From Pantoea sp050157905 (GTDB lineage: Bacteria > Pseudomonadota > Gammaproteobacteria > Enterobacterales > Enterobacteriaceae), in assembly GCF_050157905.1 (NCBI RefSeq), contig NZ_JBKIWZ010000001.1, forward strand, positions 2,914,001 through 2,978,000: a DNA stretch of 64,000 bases, written 5' to 3'. Positions 18,011 to 26,311 of the stretch are shown in pieces. The notes beneath the pieces were generated by a model that made no database searches, was not told the DNA's origin, and saw nothing but the letters and a program-made list of their open reading frames with translations. How positions within the stretch are numbered: the first letter of the stretch is position 1; the number at the start of each line of letters is the position of its first letter. The position numbers and the translations under genes were made by a program.

Positions 18011-18548
18011 TTTCAACTCCCAAAGGCGCTATTGCCTGAGCCAACATTGTTAAAAAAAGATGCCTTATAGTGACAGTCATTAATGGTTTATATTCTAGCC
18101 AAAATTGTTACAAAGCATATTAAACAGGAGCTTATATTTATTCTGTACCCGTTTCAGGGCGTTCATCGCACTTTTTTACGTCCTTTCGCAACGGTTACGG
18201 CAAATCTGAAAAAAAGGCTGAATTTCTCTCAATGGCTGGCGTCAGAAGCGTACCAGCATTTTTACAGTGAATAAATTCAGCGCGTTAGCAGATAATTTGA
18301 CTTATAACCAGGCTATCACGACGACGACCTTCCAGATAATCCACCTCATCCGCACGCTGGCAGCATAATACTCTAGCTAAACCCCTTAATGCCCCATGCT
18401 TCTCTCGGATTAATTTGAGCCGGGCTGCCAGCAAGGCCAGACGATATTAAAGTCCATTAAATCAATCAGTAAAGCCAACTTTTCGCCCCCTGAATTTTGA
18501 ACCAGACTGCTCAGGCACCATTCGATGTCTCAACGGGGATTACACACA
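18011..18548. other. long intergenic region between ompR and the YjbE-like gene
   Basis: About 540 bases. The ompR-proximal 150 bases are AT-rich and must hold the ompR promoter. A 63-codon frame at 18083-18274 has no ribosome site or family resemblance. No operator or RNA gene was recognised. Confidence 0.5.
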
Positions 18549-18797
18549 ATGAAAAAAACAATTTTACTGCTCAGCGCGCTGGCTTTCAGCACCATCAGCC
18601 CGGTCCATGCCGCAACAGCGACCGGTGAAGCGGCTGGCGCCGCAGCAACCACCACCGCTAAAGGTAACTCCGACGCCATCGGCGTGGGCGCTGTCGCTGC
18701 TCTGCTGGGCGTTGCGCTGGCCACCATGGGCGGCGGCGGTGGTGACGGTCACGGTACCGGCACCTCAACCACCACGGCGACCCACGCCGGAAAATAA
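18549..18797 (+). CDS. YjbE-like small exported protein
   Basis: 82 residues from ATG 18549. A signal peptide (MKKTILLLSALAFSTISPVHAA) is followed by a low-complexity mature part of about 60 residues rich in Ala, Gly and Thr: GEAAGAAATTTAKGNS, then a hydrophobic stretch (GVGAVAALLGVALATMGGGGG) and a Thr-rich tail. The pattern GEAAG-A-T...VGVALA-GGG...TTTT matches E. coli YjbE, whose operon yjbEFGH affects exopolysaccharide. Here yjbFGH are not adjacent, so the gene stands alone between ompR and greB. The ribosome site is weak. No function is claimed beyond a secreted or periplasmic small protein. Confidence 0.75.
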   Translation: MKKTILLLSALAFSTISPVHAATATGEAAGAAATTTAKGNSDAIGVGAVAALLGVALATMGGGGGDGHGTGTSTTTATHAGK

Positions 18798-18883
18798 GTT
18801 CGCGACCTGTCAGTCCGGCTTCAGAACACGATTTTTATTTTGATAGCATGCTTCAACCCTTTCGCCGCCGGGGAAGTCAACGT

Positions 18884-18906
18884 GGGTTTTTAGCCTTTAA
18901 AAACCC
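18884..18906 (+). terminator. hairpin after the YjbE-like gene
   Basis: GGGTTTTTA (18884-18892) and TAAAAACCC (18898-18906) form a perfect 9-bp stem with a 5-base loop, followed by TTTC. Plausible terminator isolating the small gene from greB. Confidence 0.5.
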
Positions 18907-18980
18907 TTTCCCCGACTCTTTTTTGCCGCCACCTGTTTGCCTTACACTGAGCCTCTTTCGATCTCTCTGGCCGGTATAGC

Positions 18981-19454
18981 ATGAAAACCCGACTGATTAC
19001 CCGCGAAGGCTTCGACAAACTAAAAGCGGAACTCGACTATCTGTGGCGTGAAGAGCGTCCGGAAGTCACCAAAAAAGTCACCTGGGCTGCAAGCCTGGGC
19101 GACCGCAGCGAAAATGCGGACTACCAGTACAATAAAAAACGGCTGCGCGAAATCGACCGGCGCGTCCGCTATCTGACGAAAAGTCTTGAGCAGCTGCGTA
19201 TCGTTGACTACTCACCGCAGCAGGATGGCAAGGTCTTCTTTGGTGCCTGGGTGGAAATTGAAAACGATGAGGGCGACCTCAAACGCTTCCGCATCGTGGG
19301 CTACGATGAGATTTTTGGCCGCAAGGATTACATCTCCATCGACTCACCGATGGCGCGGGCGCTGCTGAAAAAAGAGGTCGGCGATGCCGCGACGGTAGAG
19401 ACACCTGTGGGCCCGGCACGCTGGTATGTCAACGCGATTGACTACCCGCAATAA
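18981..19454 (+). CDS. greB: transcript cleavage factor GreB
   Basis: 157 residues. An N-terminal coiled-coil hairpin with the acidic tip (SLGDRSENADYQYNKKRLREIDRRVRYL) carries the residues that enter the RNA polymerase secondary channel. The C-terminal FKBP-like domain includes IVGYDEIFGRKDYISIDSPMARALL. GreB stimulates cleavage of long backtracked RNA. The neighbourhood ompR | greB | tex is conserved in E. coli. Confidence 0.97.
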   Translation: MKTRLITREGFDKLKAELDYLWREERPEVTKKVTWAASLGDRSENADYQYNKKRLREIDRRVRYLTKSLEQLRIVDYSPQQDGKVFFGAWVEIENDEGDLKRFRIVGYDEIFGRKDYISIDSPMARALLKKEVGDAATVETPVGPARWYVNAIDYPQ

Positions 19455-19557
19455 CGATTCAGATTATCGCTGAAAGCCGCCCGCGTCTCTGGCATTTTTA
19501 ACCGTCAATCCGTATAACTGTCGGCTATTTCTCAACCCGGAAAGCAAGACAGTCCTG

Positions 19558-21885
19558 ATGATGAAAGTTCTGAGCCAGATAATTGCCAGCGAGCTTCAGG
19601 CGCGTCCCGATCAAGTTGACGCTGCCGTTCGCCTGCTGGATGAAGGGAACACCGTGCCGTTTATCGCACGCTATCGTAAAGAGGTGACGGGCGGACTGGA
19701 TGATACCCAGCTTCGCCAGCTTGAAACCCGCCTCAGCTATCTGCGTGAACTCGAAGAGCGGCGTCAGTCAATTCTGAAGTCGATCGGCGATCAGGGCAAA
19801 CTGACTGACGACCTCGCCCGCGCCATCAACACCACCCTCAGCAAAACCGAGCTGGAAGACCTTTACCTGCCCTATAAACAGAAACGCCGCACGCGTGGAC
19901 AGATCGCAATTGAGGCCGGTCTGGAGCCGCTGGCAGAGACGCTCTGGCAGGATCCGTCCCATCTTCCTGAGCAGATCGCGGAGCAGTATGTCGATGCCGA
20001 CAAGGGCGTCGCTGACGTGCGCGCCGCGCTGGATGGGGCCCGCTACATCCTGATGGAGCGTTTCGCTGAAGATGCCGCGCTGCTGGCGAAAGTGCGTAAC
20101 TACCTGTGGAAAAATGCCCACCTGGTGTCGCGCGTGGTTGAGGGCCAGCAGGAAGCAGGCGCGAAGTTCCGCGACTACTTCGATCACCACGAAGCCCTGA
20201 GTACCGTGCCGTCGCACCGGGCGCTGGCGATGTTGCGTGGCCGCAACGAAGGCGTGCTGCAACTGTCGCTAAATGCCGATCCGCAGTTTGATGAAGCGCC
20301 GCGCGAAAGCTACGGCGAAACCCTGATTGCCGAACACCTGAACCTGCGCCTGAACAACGCACCGGCCGACAGCTGGCGCAAGGCGGTGGTGAGCTGGACG
20401 TGGCGCATCAAGGTGATGCTGCATCTCGAAACCGAGCTGATGGGCACGGTGCGCGAACGCGCAGAAGATGAAGCAATCAACGTCTTTGCCCGCAACCTGC
20501 ATGACCTGCTGATGGCGGCCCCAGCCGGAATGCGCGCCACCATGGGACTGGACCCCGGCCTGCGCACCGGCGTGAAAGTGGCGGTGGTGGATGCGACCGG
20601 CAAGCTGGTCGCGACCGATACCGTCTATCCGCACACCGGCCAGGCTGCCAAAGCCGCTGCCGCAGTTGCCGCGCTCTGCATGAAGCATCAGGTTGAGCTG
20701 GTGGCAATCGGCAACGGTACCGCATCACGCGAAACCGAACGCTTCTTCCTGGAGCTGCAGCAGCAGTTCCCGCAGGTTACCGCGCAGAAGGTGATTGTCA
20801 GCGAAGCCGGTGCCTCGGTCTACTCCGCCTCGGAGCTGGCGGCGCTGGAGTTCCCGGATCTTGATGTGTCGCTGCGCGGCGCGGTGTCGATTGCCCGACG
20901 CCTGCAGGACCCGCTGGCCGAGCTGGTCAAAATCGATCCGAAATCGATCGGTGTCGGCCAGTATCAGCATGACGTCAGCCAGAGCCAGCTGGCGAAGAAA
21001 CTCGATGCGGTGGTGGAAGACTGCGTGAACGCCGTCGGCGTCGATCTCAACACCGCCTCGGTGCCGTTGCTGACCCGCGTGGCAGGCCTGACGCGCATGA
21101 TGGCGCAGAATATTGTCAGCTGGCGTGATGAGAATGGCCGCTTCCAGAACCGTCAGCAGTTACTGAAAGTGAGCCGTCTGGGGCCCAAAGCCTTTGAGCA
21201 GTGTGCGGGCTTCCTGCGCATCAATCATGGCGATAACCCGCTGGATGCCTCAACCGTTCACCCGGAAGCTTATCCGGTAGTGGAGCGCATTCTGGCCGCG
21301 ACCGAGCAGGCGCTGAGTGACCTGATGGGCAACGCGGGCAGCCTGCGCAACCTCAGCCCCCGCGACTTCATTGATGAACGCTTTGGTCTGCCGACCGTGA
21401 CCGACATCATGAAAGAGCTGGAGAAACCGGGCCGCGATCCGCGTCCTGAGTTTAAAACCGCGCAGTTCGCAGAGGGGGTGGAAACGCTGAACGACCTGAC
21501 CCCGGGCCTGATCCTCGAAGGTGCCGTCACTAACGTCACCAACTTTGGCGCCTTTGTGGATATCGGCGTGCATCAGGATGGTCTCGTCCATATCTCCTCG
21601 CTCTCTGACCGCTTCGTTGAAGATCCCCATCAGGTGGTGAAGGCGGGCGATATCGTCAAAGTGAAAGTGATGGAGGTCGATCTCCAGCGCAAACGTATTG
21701 CTCTGACCATGCGTCTTGATGAACAGCCGGGTGAAGGCAATGCACGCGGCGGTGCACGAAGCGCCGCGCCGCGTGACGAGAAACGTCAGGCCAGTCCGAA
21801 AGGCCGTCCGCGTCCGGCCGCCGCCACCGCCGGTAACAGTGCGATGGGCGATGCACTGGCCGCCGCGTTCGGTAAAAAACGCTAA
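19558..21885 (+). CDS. tex: Tex (YhgF) S1-domain transcription accessory protein
   Basis: 775 residues, matching E. coli YhgF closely throughout. Domains in order: N-terminal helical Tex domain (LDEGNTVPFIARYRKEVTGGLDDTQLRQLE), a YqgF/RuvC-like fold (ATMGLDPGLRTGVKVAVVD), helix-hairpin-helix repeats (LNTASVPLLTRVAGLT, QLLKVSRLGPKAFEQCAGFLRI), and a C-terminal S1 RNA-binding domain (GAVTNVTNFGAFVDIGVHQDGLVHIS). The tail is basic and Gly/Pro-rich. Tex proteins bind nucleic acid and associate with transcription; the exact task is not settled. Two adjacent ATG codons occur at the start; the first is used. Confidence 0.95.
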   Translation: MMKVLSQIIASELQARPDQVDAAVRLLDEGNTVPFIARYRKEVTGGLDDTQLRQLETRLSYLRELEERRQSILKSIGDQGKLTDDLARAINTTLSKTELEDLYLPYKQKRRTRGQIAIEAGLEPLAETLWQDPSHLPEQIAEQYVDADKGVADVRAALDGARYILMERFAEDAALLAKVRNYLWKNAHLVSRVVEGQQEAGAKFRDYFDHHEALSTVPSHRALAMLRGRNEGVLQLSLNADPQFDEAPRESYGETLIAEHLNLRLNNAPADSWRKAVVSWTWRIKVMLHLETELMGTVRERAEDEAINVFARNLHDLLMAAPAGMRATMGLDPGLRTGVKVAVVDATGKLVATDTVYPHTGQAAKAAAAVAALCMKHQVELVAIGNGTASRETERFFLELQQQFPQVTAQKVIVSEAGASVYSASELAALEFPDLDVSLRGAVSIARRLQDPLAELVKIDPKSIGVGQYQHDVSQSQLAKKLDAVVEDCVNAVGVDLNTASVPLLTRVAGLTRMMAQNIVSWRDENGRFQNRQQLLKVSRLGPKAFEQCAGFLRINHGDNPLDASTVHPEAYPVVERILAATEQALSDLMGNAGSLRNLSPRDFIDERFGLPTVTDIMKELEKPGRDPRPEFKTAQFAEGVETLNDLTPGLILEGAVTNVTNFGAFVDIGVHQDGLVHISSLSDRFVEDPHQVVKAGDIVKVKVMEVDLQRKRIALTMRLDEQPGEGNARGGARSAAPRDEKRQASPKGRPRPAAATAGNSAMGDALAAAFGKKR

Positions 21886-21893
21886 GCTTTTCA

Positions 21894-21917
21894 GGGGCCA
21901 TCTTCTGGCCCCTTTTT
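21894..21917 (+). terminator. intrinsic terminator of tex
   Basis: GGGGCCA (21894-21900) pairs with TGGCCCC (21906-21912), followed by TTTTT. Confidence 0.92.
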
Positions 21918-22012
21918 CACACCGCGCCGTCCGGTTGAAAATCCCTGCCATAACGCTACGCTAAAAAGACGCCTGTCATAAAAACAACACCTGCTGCGGC
22001 ACCCAATTCACG

Positions 22013-23698
22013 ATGGAAAAAATCACCGATCTTATCGATAAGATTTATGCTGGCAGGTTTCCGGAGGCGACCCTGGCGCGCCTGCTGGCTGACATCGCCG
22101 CCGCCCGTGACACGATTAAACTGCCACGCAAGGCGCACTGGGATGAACAGGATGTGGTGCTGATTACCTACGCCGATCAGTTCCGCGAGGCCGGTAAACC
22201 GACGCTCAGCACCTTTTCCCGCTTCTATCAGCAGCATCTGCAAGCCATTTTTCCGCTGGTTCACCTGCTGCCCTTTTATCCCTGGTCCTCCGATGATGGC
22301 TTTTCGGTCATGGATTACCATCAGGTCAATCCGCAGTATGGTGACTGGCAGGACATCGCACGCCTGCATCAGGAAACACGACTGATGTTTGACTTCGTCT
22401 GCAACCACATGTCGGCCGGCAGCGCCTGGTTCCGCCACTTTCTGGCGCAGGACCCCGGCTGGGATGACTTTTTTATCAGCATGCCGCCCGCGACCGATCT
22501 CAGTGCGGTAACGCGTCCGCGCACATCGCCGCTGCTGACCCCGTTTACCCTGGCAGATGGCGAAACCCGCTTTATCTGGACCACTTTCAGCGCCGACCAG
22601 ATCGACCTCAACTTCGCCAGCCCTGAAGTGCTGCGGCGCATGGTGAACGTCCTGCTCGACTACCTGATTCGCGGCGCCGACTATGTGCGGCTGGATGCCG
22701 TCGGCTATATGTGGAAAACCCCCGGTACACGCTGCATTCATCTGGAAAAAACCCATCAGCTGGTGAAGCTGTTTCGTGCGATTGCCGATCAGGTTGCGCC
22801 GGGCACGGTGATCATCACTGAAACCAACGTGCCGCATCAGGATAACATCAGCTACCTGGGCAACGGGCACGATGAAGCGCAGATGGTTTATCAGTTTTCG
22901 CTGCCGCCGCTGGTGCTGCATGCCATCCACACCGGTTCAGCGCGCGCGCTGCGGCAGTGGGCCAGCACGCTGGATCTCAGCAACCGCGACACCACCTTCT
23001 TTAACTTTCTGGCGTCACATGATGGGATTGGCCTGAATCCGGCGCGCGGCATCCTCTCTGAAGTCGAAATCGTGGCGCTGGTGCGCGATCTGGCGCTGGA
23101 AGGCGCGCTGGTCTCCTACAAAAACAATCCTGACGGCACCACCAGCCCCTATGAAATCAACGTCACCTTTCTGGATGCGTTAAATCGTGAAAGCGACGAT
23201 GACGCCACCCGGCTGAAACGCTTTCTGCTGGCACATGCGATTCTGCTGGTCTTTCCCGGCGTGCCTGCTATTTATGTCCAGAGTATTCTGGGTGGCCGTA
23301 ATGATTATGCTGGCGTACGGGCCGCCGGGCATAACCGGGCGATCAATCGTCAGAAGTATGACCTGAAACAGATTGAAGCGGCGCTGGCGGGTGATGAGTG
23401 GCTGCGTCAGCAAATCTACATCCAGCTTGGCCAGCTGATTCAGCTACGCCGCCGTCAGCCTGCCTTTCATCCGGATAATGCGATGACGCTCTATAAAAGC
23501 GAAAACGCCGTGCTGGTGCTGCGCCGTCATCAGCCGGACAGCGGCGAGGGGTTACTCTGTGTGTTTAATCTCAGTGGACGAACAGTGGAGACGCAGTTAC
23601 CGGTGGCGCATACCCTGCAGGATGTGGTGAGCGGAGAGAGAGTGGATGGCACCCAGCCGGTTAAGCTGAATGCCTGGCAGTTCTTATGGCTGCGATAA
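22013..23698 (+). CDS. GH13 subfamily 18 sugar phosphorylase, YcjM/glucosylglycerate-phosphorylase-like
   Basis: 561 residues, about the length of E. coli YcjM (559) and longer than typical sucrose phosphorylases (about 490-500). A (beta/alpha)8 barrel is evident: VHLLPFYPWSSDDGFSVMDY, then RLDAVGY with the expected nucleophile D228, then TETNVPHQDN with the expected acid/base E270, then NFLASHDGIGL. The segment GHNRAINRQKY near the C-terminal part resembles the YcjM-type acceptor region. The family splits glucosides with phosphate to release alpha-glucose-1-phosphate; YcjM acts on 2-O-alpha-glucosyl-glycerate, and sucrose is the main alternative. It stands alone, between the tex terminator and a convergent DUF1471 gene, where E. 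coli has feoABC. The ribosome site is poor. Confidence 0.85.
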   Translation: MEKITDLIDKIYAGRFPEATLARLLADIAAARDTIKLPRKAHWDEQDVVLITYADQFREAGKPTLSTFSRFYQQHLQAIFPLVHLLPFYPWSSDDGFSVMDYHQVNPQYGDWQDIARLHQETRLMFDFVCNHMSAGSAWFRHFLAQDPGWDDFFISMPPATDLSAVTRPRTSPLLTPFTLADGETRFIWTTFSADQIDLNFASPEVLRRMVNVLLDYLIRGADYVRLDAVGYMWKTPGTRCIHLEKTHQLVKLFRAIADQVAPGTVIITETNVPHQDNISYLGNGHDEAQMVYQFSLPPLVLHAIHTGSARALRQWASTLDLSNRDTTFFNFLASHDGIGLNPARGILSEVEIVALVRDLALEGALVSYKNNPDGTTSPYEINVTFLDALNRESDDDATRLKRFLLAHAILLVFPGVPAIYVQSILGGRNDYAGVRAAGHNRAINRQKYDLKQIEAALAGDEWLRQQIYIQLGQLIQLRRRQPAFHPDNAMTLYKSENAVLVLRRHQPDSGEGLLCVFNLSGRTVETQLPVAHTLQDVVSGERVDGTQPVKLNAWQFLWLR

Positions 23699-23968
23699 TT
23701 ACTTGTAGACTTCAGCCGTGGCGCTGAATTTTCCATGTTCGCGACCGGCGATCACACGGTAATATTTACCGCCTTTTTCGTCAGCGAGCTTCGACAACAC
23801 TCTTTTAGCATCCATTGGCGACGTGGTTTCCGCGGTGGTGTTCACGGTGCCAATTTTATGCAGTTTCATTGTCTTAACTTCTTCTTTAGTGACTTCTTTT
23901 GCTGCCATCGCAGAAAATGAAATCGCGCCCATCATCATTGAAGCCACAACCCATTTTAAAACTGTCAT
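23699..23968 (-). CDS. DUF1471 (YdgH/BhsA/McbA-like) small periplasmic protein
   Basis: 89 residues from ATG 23968, chosen over an ATG 15 bases upstream because GAGGG precedes it at good spacing. A signal peptide ending AMA is followed by a mature domain of about 66 residues with KLHKIGTVNTTAETTSPMDAKRVLSKLADEKGGKYYRVIAGREHGKFSATAEVYK. This is the DUF1471 pattern (S/T-P-x-D-A...ADe-GA--Y-V). Family members such as BhsA, McbA and YhcN are stress-induced periplasmic proteins linked to biofilm, acid or peroxide response. Its TAA abuts the phosphorylase stop directly. Confidence 0.85.
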   Translation of the reverse strand: MTVLKWVVASMMMGAISFSAMAAKEVTKEEVKTMKLHKIGTVNTTAETTSPMDAKRVLSKLADEKGGKYYRVIAGREHGKFSATAEVYK

Positions 23969-24138
23969 TATGTTTACCCTCATTCATGATCCATTGTGAG
24001 ATGTAAGCAGCCGCTAAATGCGTAAGGCAGTATGGAACGGCATAGTCATTTCCGTGACTAATCACATAAAATTGCAGCGGCCTTGCTCACCAGAAGAAGT
24101 ATTGCCGCTGCCAGCGATTTTGCCAATATAAAGCCAGA

Positions 24139-24915
24139 TTATCCTTCCAGCCCGCTGATAAAGTTAAGAACATGCTGACAAAAGGTATCAGGATGAGAAA
24201 TAAAAGGCGCATGTGCTGCCTTTTCAATCATTACGGAAGGCGAAGCCGGTAACCGCTCATCCAGTTCTGCAGCGATCCGACGCGGCACCAGGCCGTCCAG
24301 CGCGCCATAGATCCGCAGAAACGGCCGCGTGATCTGCGGCAGCGCGTCGCGGAGATCGACCTCGCGCAGAATCTCCAACCCGGCATCCAGCACCGCCACC
24401 TCCGGCATCGGCTGCGACAGCACCACCTCTTTCAGCTGCCGCGCATCGGCGCGCGCCGTTTCGGTTCCCAGCGTCTGCAGGGCCAGGAAACGCTCCACCG
24501 TGCGCTGAAAATCGTTGCTGAGCATCTGCTGAAAGTTCTGCAGCGTCTCCGGTTTTATGCCGGGCCACGTCTCTGTAGCGGTGAAACAGGGCGAGGAGGC
24601 GACCGTGATCAGGGCCGCCAGCCGGTCGGGCGCCGTCAGCGCCAGCTCCGTTGCCACCAGCCCGCCCAGCGACCAGCCCATTACGATCGCCTGCGGCGGC
24701 AACGCAGGCAGCAGCAGCGCGGCCATCTGTTTCAGCGTGCGCGCGCCACTATCCTGACTGCGGCCATAGCCCGGCAGATCGACCAGATGCAGGCGACAGT
24801 GCGGGCTGAGTCGCGGAATAAGGGTTTGCCAGACTTCGGCATTCAGTCCCCATCCGTGCAGCAGCACAAGATCGCGTTTTCCTTCCCCGCAGGTGTGCCA
24901 GTAAAGCGACGTCAT
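24139..24915 (-). CDS. bioH: pimeloyl-ACP methyl ester esterase BioH
   Basis: 258 residues, alpha/beta hydrolase fold. The catalytic triad is at the E. coli numbers: S82 in GWSLGG, D207 in YGALDG and H235 in KAAHAPF. The oxyanion HGWG motif lies near residues 20-23. BioH removes the methyl group from pimeloyl-ACP methyl ester, ending the disguised fatty-acid phase of biotin synthesis. It is divergent from gntX across 34 bases, as in E. coli. Confidence 0.97.
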   Translation of the reverse strand: MTSLYWHTCGEGKRDLVLLHGWGLNAEVWQTLIPRLSPHCRLHLVDLPGYGRSQDSGARTLKQMAALLLPALPPQAIVMGWSLGGLVATELALTAPDRLAALITVASSPCFTATETWPGIKPETLQNFQQMLSNDFQRTVERFLALQTLGTETARADARQLKEVVLSQPMPEVAVLDAGLEILREVDLRDALPQITRPFLRIYGALDGLVPRRIAAELDERLPASPSVMIEKAAHAPFISHPDTFCQHVLNFISGLEG

Positions 24916-24949
24916 CAGTTACTATCCCGAAATTGATAAGGAGGTCGCT

Positions 24950-25630
24950 ATGCTAGCAATCCCCGCCCTGTGTTGGCTATGCCGGATGCCGCTGCGGATC
25001 GCCCGACATGGCCTCTGCAGCCTCTGCCTGCGCGGCTTACCCCCGCTTCCGCTGCTCTGTCCACGCTGTGGATTACCGGCAGGTTCCGCCACGGTTATCT
25101 GCGGTCGCTGCCAGCAAAAGCCGCCCGCCTGGCAGGCGCTGATCTGTGTGAATGACTACCGTCCGCCATTCAGTCAGTGGGTTAATCAGCTGAAGTTTTC
25201 GCACACAACCGCACTCAGGGTGATGCTGGCCCGGCTGCTTTTGTTAAGCTGGCAGACTGTTTACCGGCGCGGCGGCGTGCCGCGTCCCGATCTGCTGCTG
25301 CCGGTGCCGCTGCATCATCGGCGACGCTGGCAGCGCGGCTATAATCAAACGGGTTTGCTGGCCGCCCCGCTGGCACACTGGCTGGGATGCGAATGGCGCG
25401 AAGGCGTTTCCCGGCCGCACCGGGGCGCGCTGCAGCATCAGCTCAGCGCCCGCCAGCGCCGTACTAACTTACGCGGCGCCTTTCGCCTTGATATCGCGGT
25501 TCAGGGCCGCCACATCGCCCTGCTGGATGACGTGGTTACCACCGGCAGTACCGCAGATGAAATCAGCCGTCTGTTACTGGCGCAGGGCGCGGCCAGCGTG
25601 CAGGTCTGGTGCCTGTGCCGTACCTTGTAG
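24950..25630 (+). CDS. gntX: GntX/ComF-like phosphoribosyltransferase-fold protein
   Basis: 226 residues. The N-terminal Cys pairs (CWLC, CSLC, CPRC, CGRC) suggest a zinc-binding segment, as in ComF. The C-terminal PRPP-binding motif is clear: HIALLDDVVTTGSTADEI. Also typical is RGYNQTGLLA. The family is linked to DNA uptake and, by name, gluconate use, but its chemistry is unproven. A good GGAGG site precedes the ATG at 24950. Confidence 0.93.
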   Translation: MLAIPALCWLCRMPLRIARHGLCSLCLRGLPPLPLLCPRCGLPAGSATVICGRCQQKPPAWQALICVNDYRPPFSQWVNQLKFSHTTALRVMLARLLLLSWQTVYRRGGVPRPDLLLPVPLHHRRRWQRGYNQTGLLAAPLAHWLGCEWREGVSRPHRGALQHQLSARQRRTNLRGAFRLDIAVQGRHIALLDDVVTTGSTADEISRLLLAQGAASVQVWCLCRTL

Positions 25631-25651
25631 AGCGTCTTTGATGGGCGTATT

Positions 25652-25676
25652 ATAACCAACTAAATTAGTCAACTAT
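25652..25676 (+). promoter_or_regulatory. IscR type-1 binding site and promoter of nfuA
   Basis: The 25-bp sequence starting ATAACCAACT and ending AGTCAACTAT fits the IscR type-1 consensus (ATASYYGACTRWWWYAGTCRRSTAT) at 23 of 25 positions by my alignment. It overlaps the likely -10 TAAATT (25661-25666), which lies 17 bases after a -35 TTGATG (25638-25643). Binding here would block RNA polymerase, as expected for repression by [2Fe-2S]-IscR. Confidence 0.85.
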
Positions 25677-25688
25677 TGAGCAATCGAC

Positions 25689-26264
25689 ATGATCCGAATT
25701 ACTGACTCTGCCCAGGAACATTTTTCTAAACTGCTATCCAAACAAGAAGATGGCACCCAGATTCGCGTATTCGTGATTAACCCGGGTACGCCAACGGCTG
25801 AATGTGGCGTCTCTTACTGTCCGCCCGATGCCGTTGAAGCCACCGACACCGAGCTGAAGTTTGAAAAGCTTTCAGCGTACGTGGATGAACTGAGCAAACC
25901 CTATCTGGAAGATGCTGAGATCGACTTCGTGACCGACAACCTCGGTTCGCAGCTGACGCTGAAAGCGCCGAACGCCAAAATGCGTAAAGTTTCGGACGAT
26001 GCGCCGATGGCAGAACGCGTGGAGTATCTGCTGCAGGCGCAGATCAACCCACAGCTGGCCAGTCATGGCGGCCGCGTGTCGCTGATGGAGATCACGGACG
26101 ACGGTTACGCCATCCTGCAGTTTGGCGGTGGTTGCAACGGTTGCTCAATGATCGACGTGACGCTGAAAGATGGTATCGAGAAAGAGCTGCTGGCCGCTTT
26201 CCCGGATCTGAAAGGCGTGCGTGACATCACCGAGCATCAGCGCGGCGAACACTCCTTCTACTAG
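25689..26264 (+). CDS. nfuA: Fe-S biogenesis protein NfuA
   Basis: 191 residues: an N-terminal degenerate A-type carrier domain (residues 1-95) and a C-terminal NifU-like domain with the cluster-binding pair C149 and C152 (GGGCNGCSM). NfuA receives and delivers [4Fe-4S] clusters to targets under stress or iron limitation. An IscR type-1 site lies directly upstream, so iron-sulfur status likely controls it. Confidence 0.97.
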   Translation: MIRITDSAQEHFSKLLSKQEDGTQIRVFVINPGTPTAECGVSYCPPDAVEATDTELKFEKLSAYVDELSKPYLEDAEIDFVTDNLGSQLTLKAPNAKMRKVSDDAPMAERVEYLLQAQINPQLASHGGRVSLMEITDDGYAILQFGGGCNGCSMIDVTLKDGIEKELLAAFPDLKGVRDITEHQRGEHSFY

Positions 26265-26269
26265 TGAAT

Positions 26270-26304
26270 AAAGCGCGGCAGCCTGACTGCCGCGCTTTGT
26301 TATT
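26270..26304. terminator. terminator between nfuA and malQ
   Basis: AAAGCGCGGCAG (26270-26281) pairs with CTGCCGCGCTTT (26287-26298), followed by GTTATT. Being between convergent genes it may serve both. Confidence 0.85.
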
Positions 26305-26311
26305 ACGCTTT

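Noticed and set aside
18083..18274. 63-codon frame upstream of the YjbE-like gene
   Set aside because: Lies in the AT-rich ompR promoter region, no ribosome site or recognised family.
21956..22930. 324-codon minus-strand frame across the phosphorylase
   Set aside because: Antisense to a gene whose catalytic motifs are intact; no domain seen.
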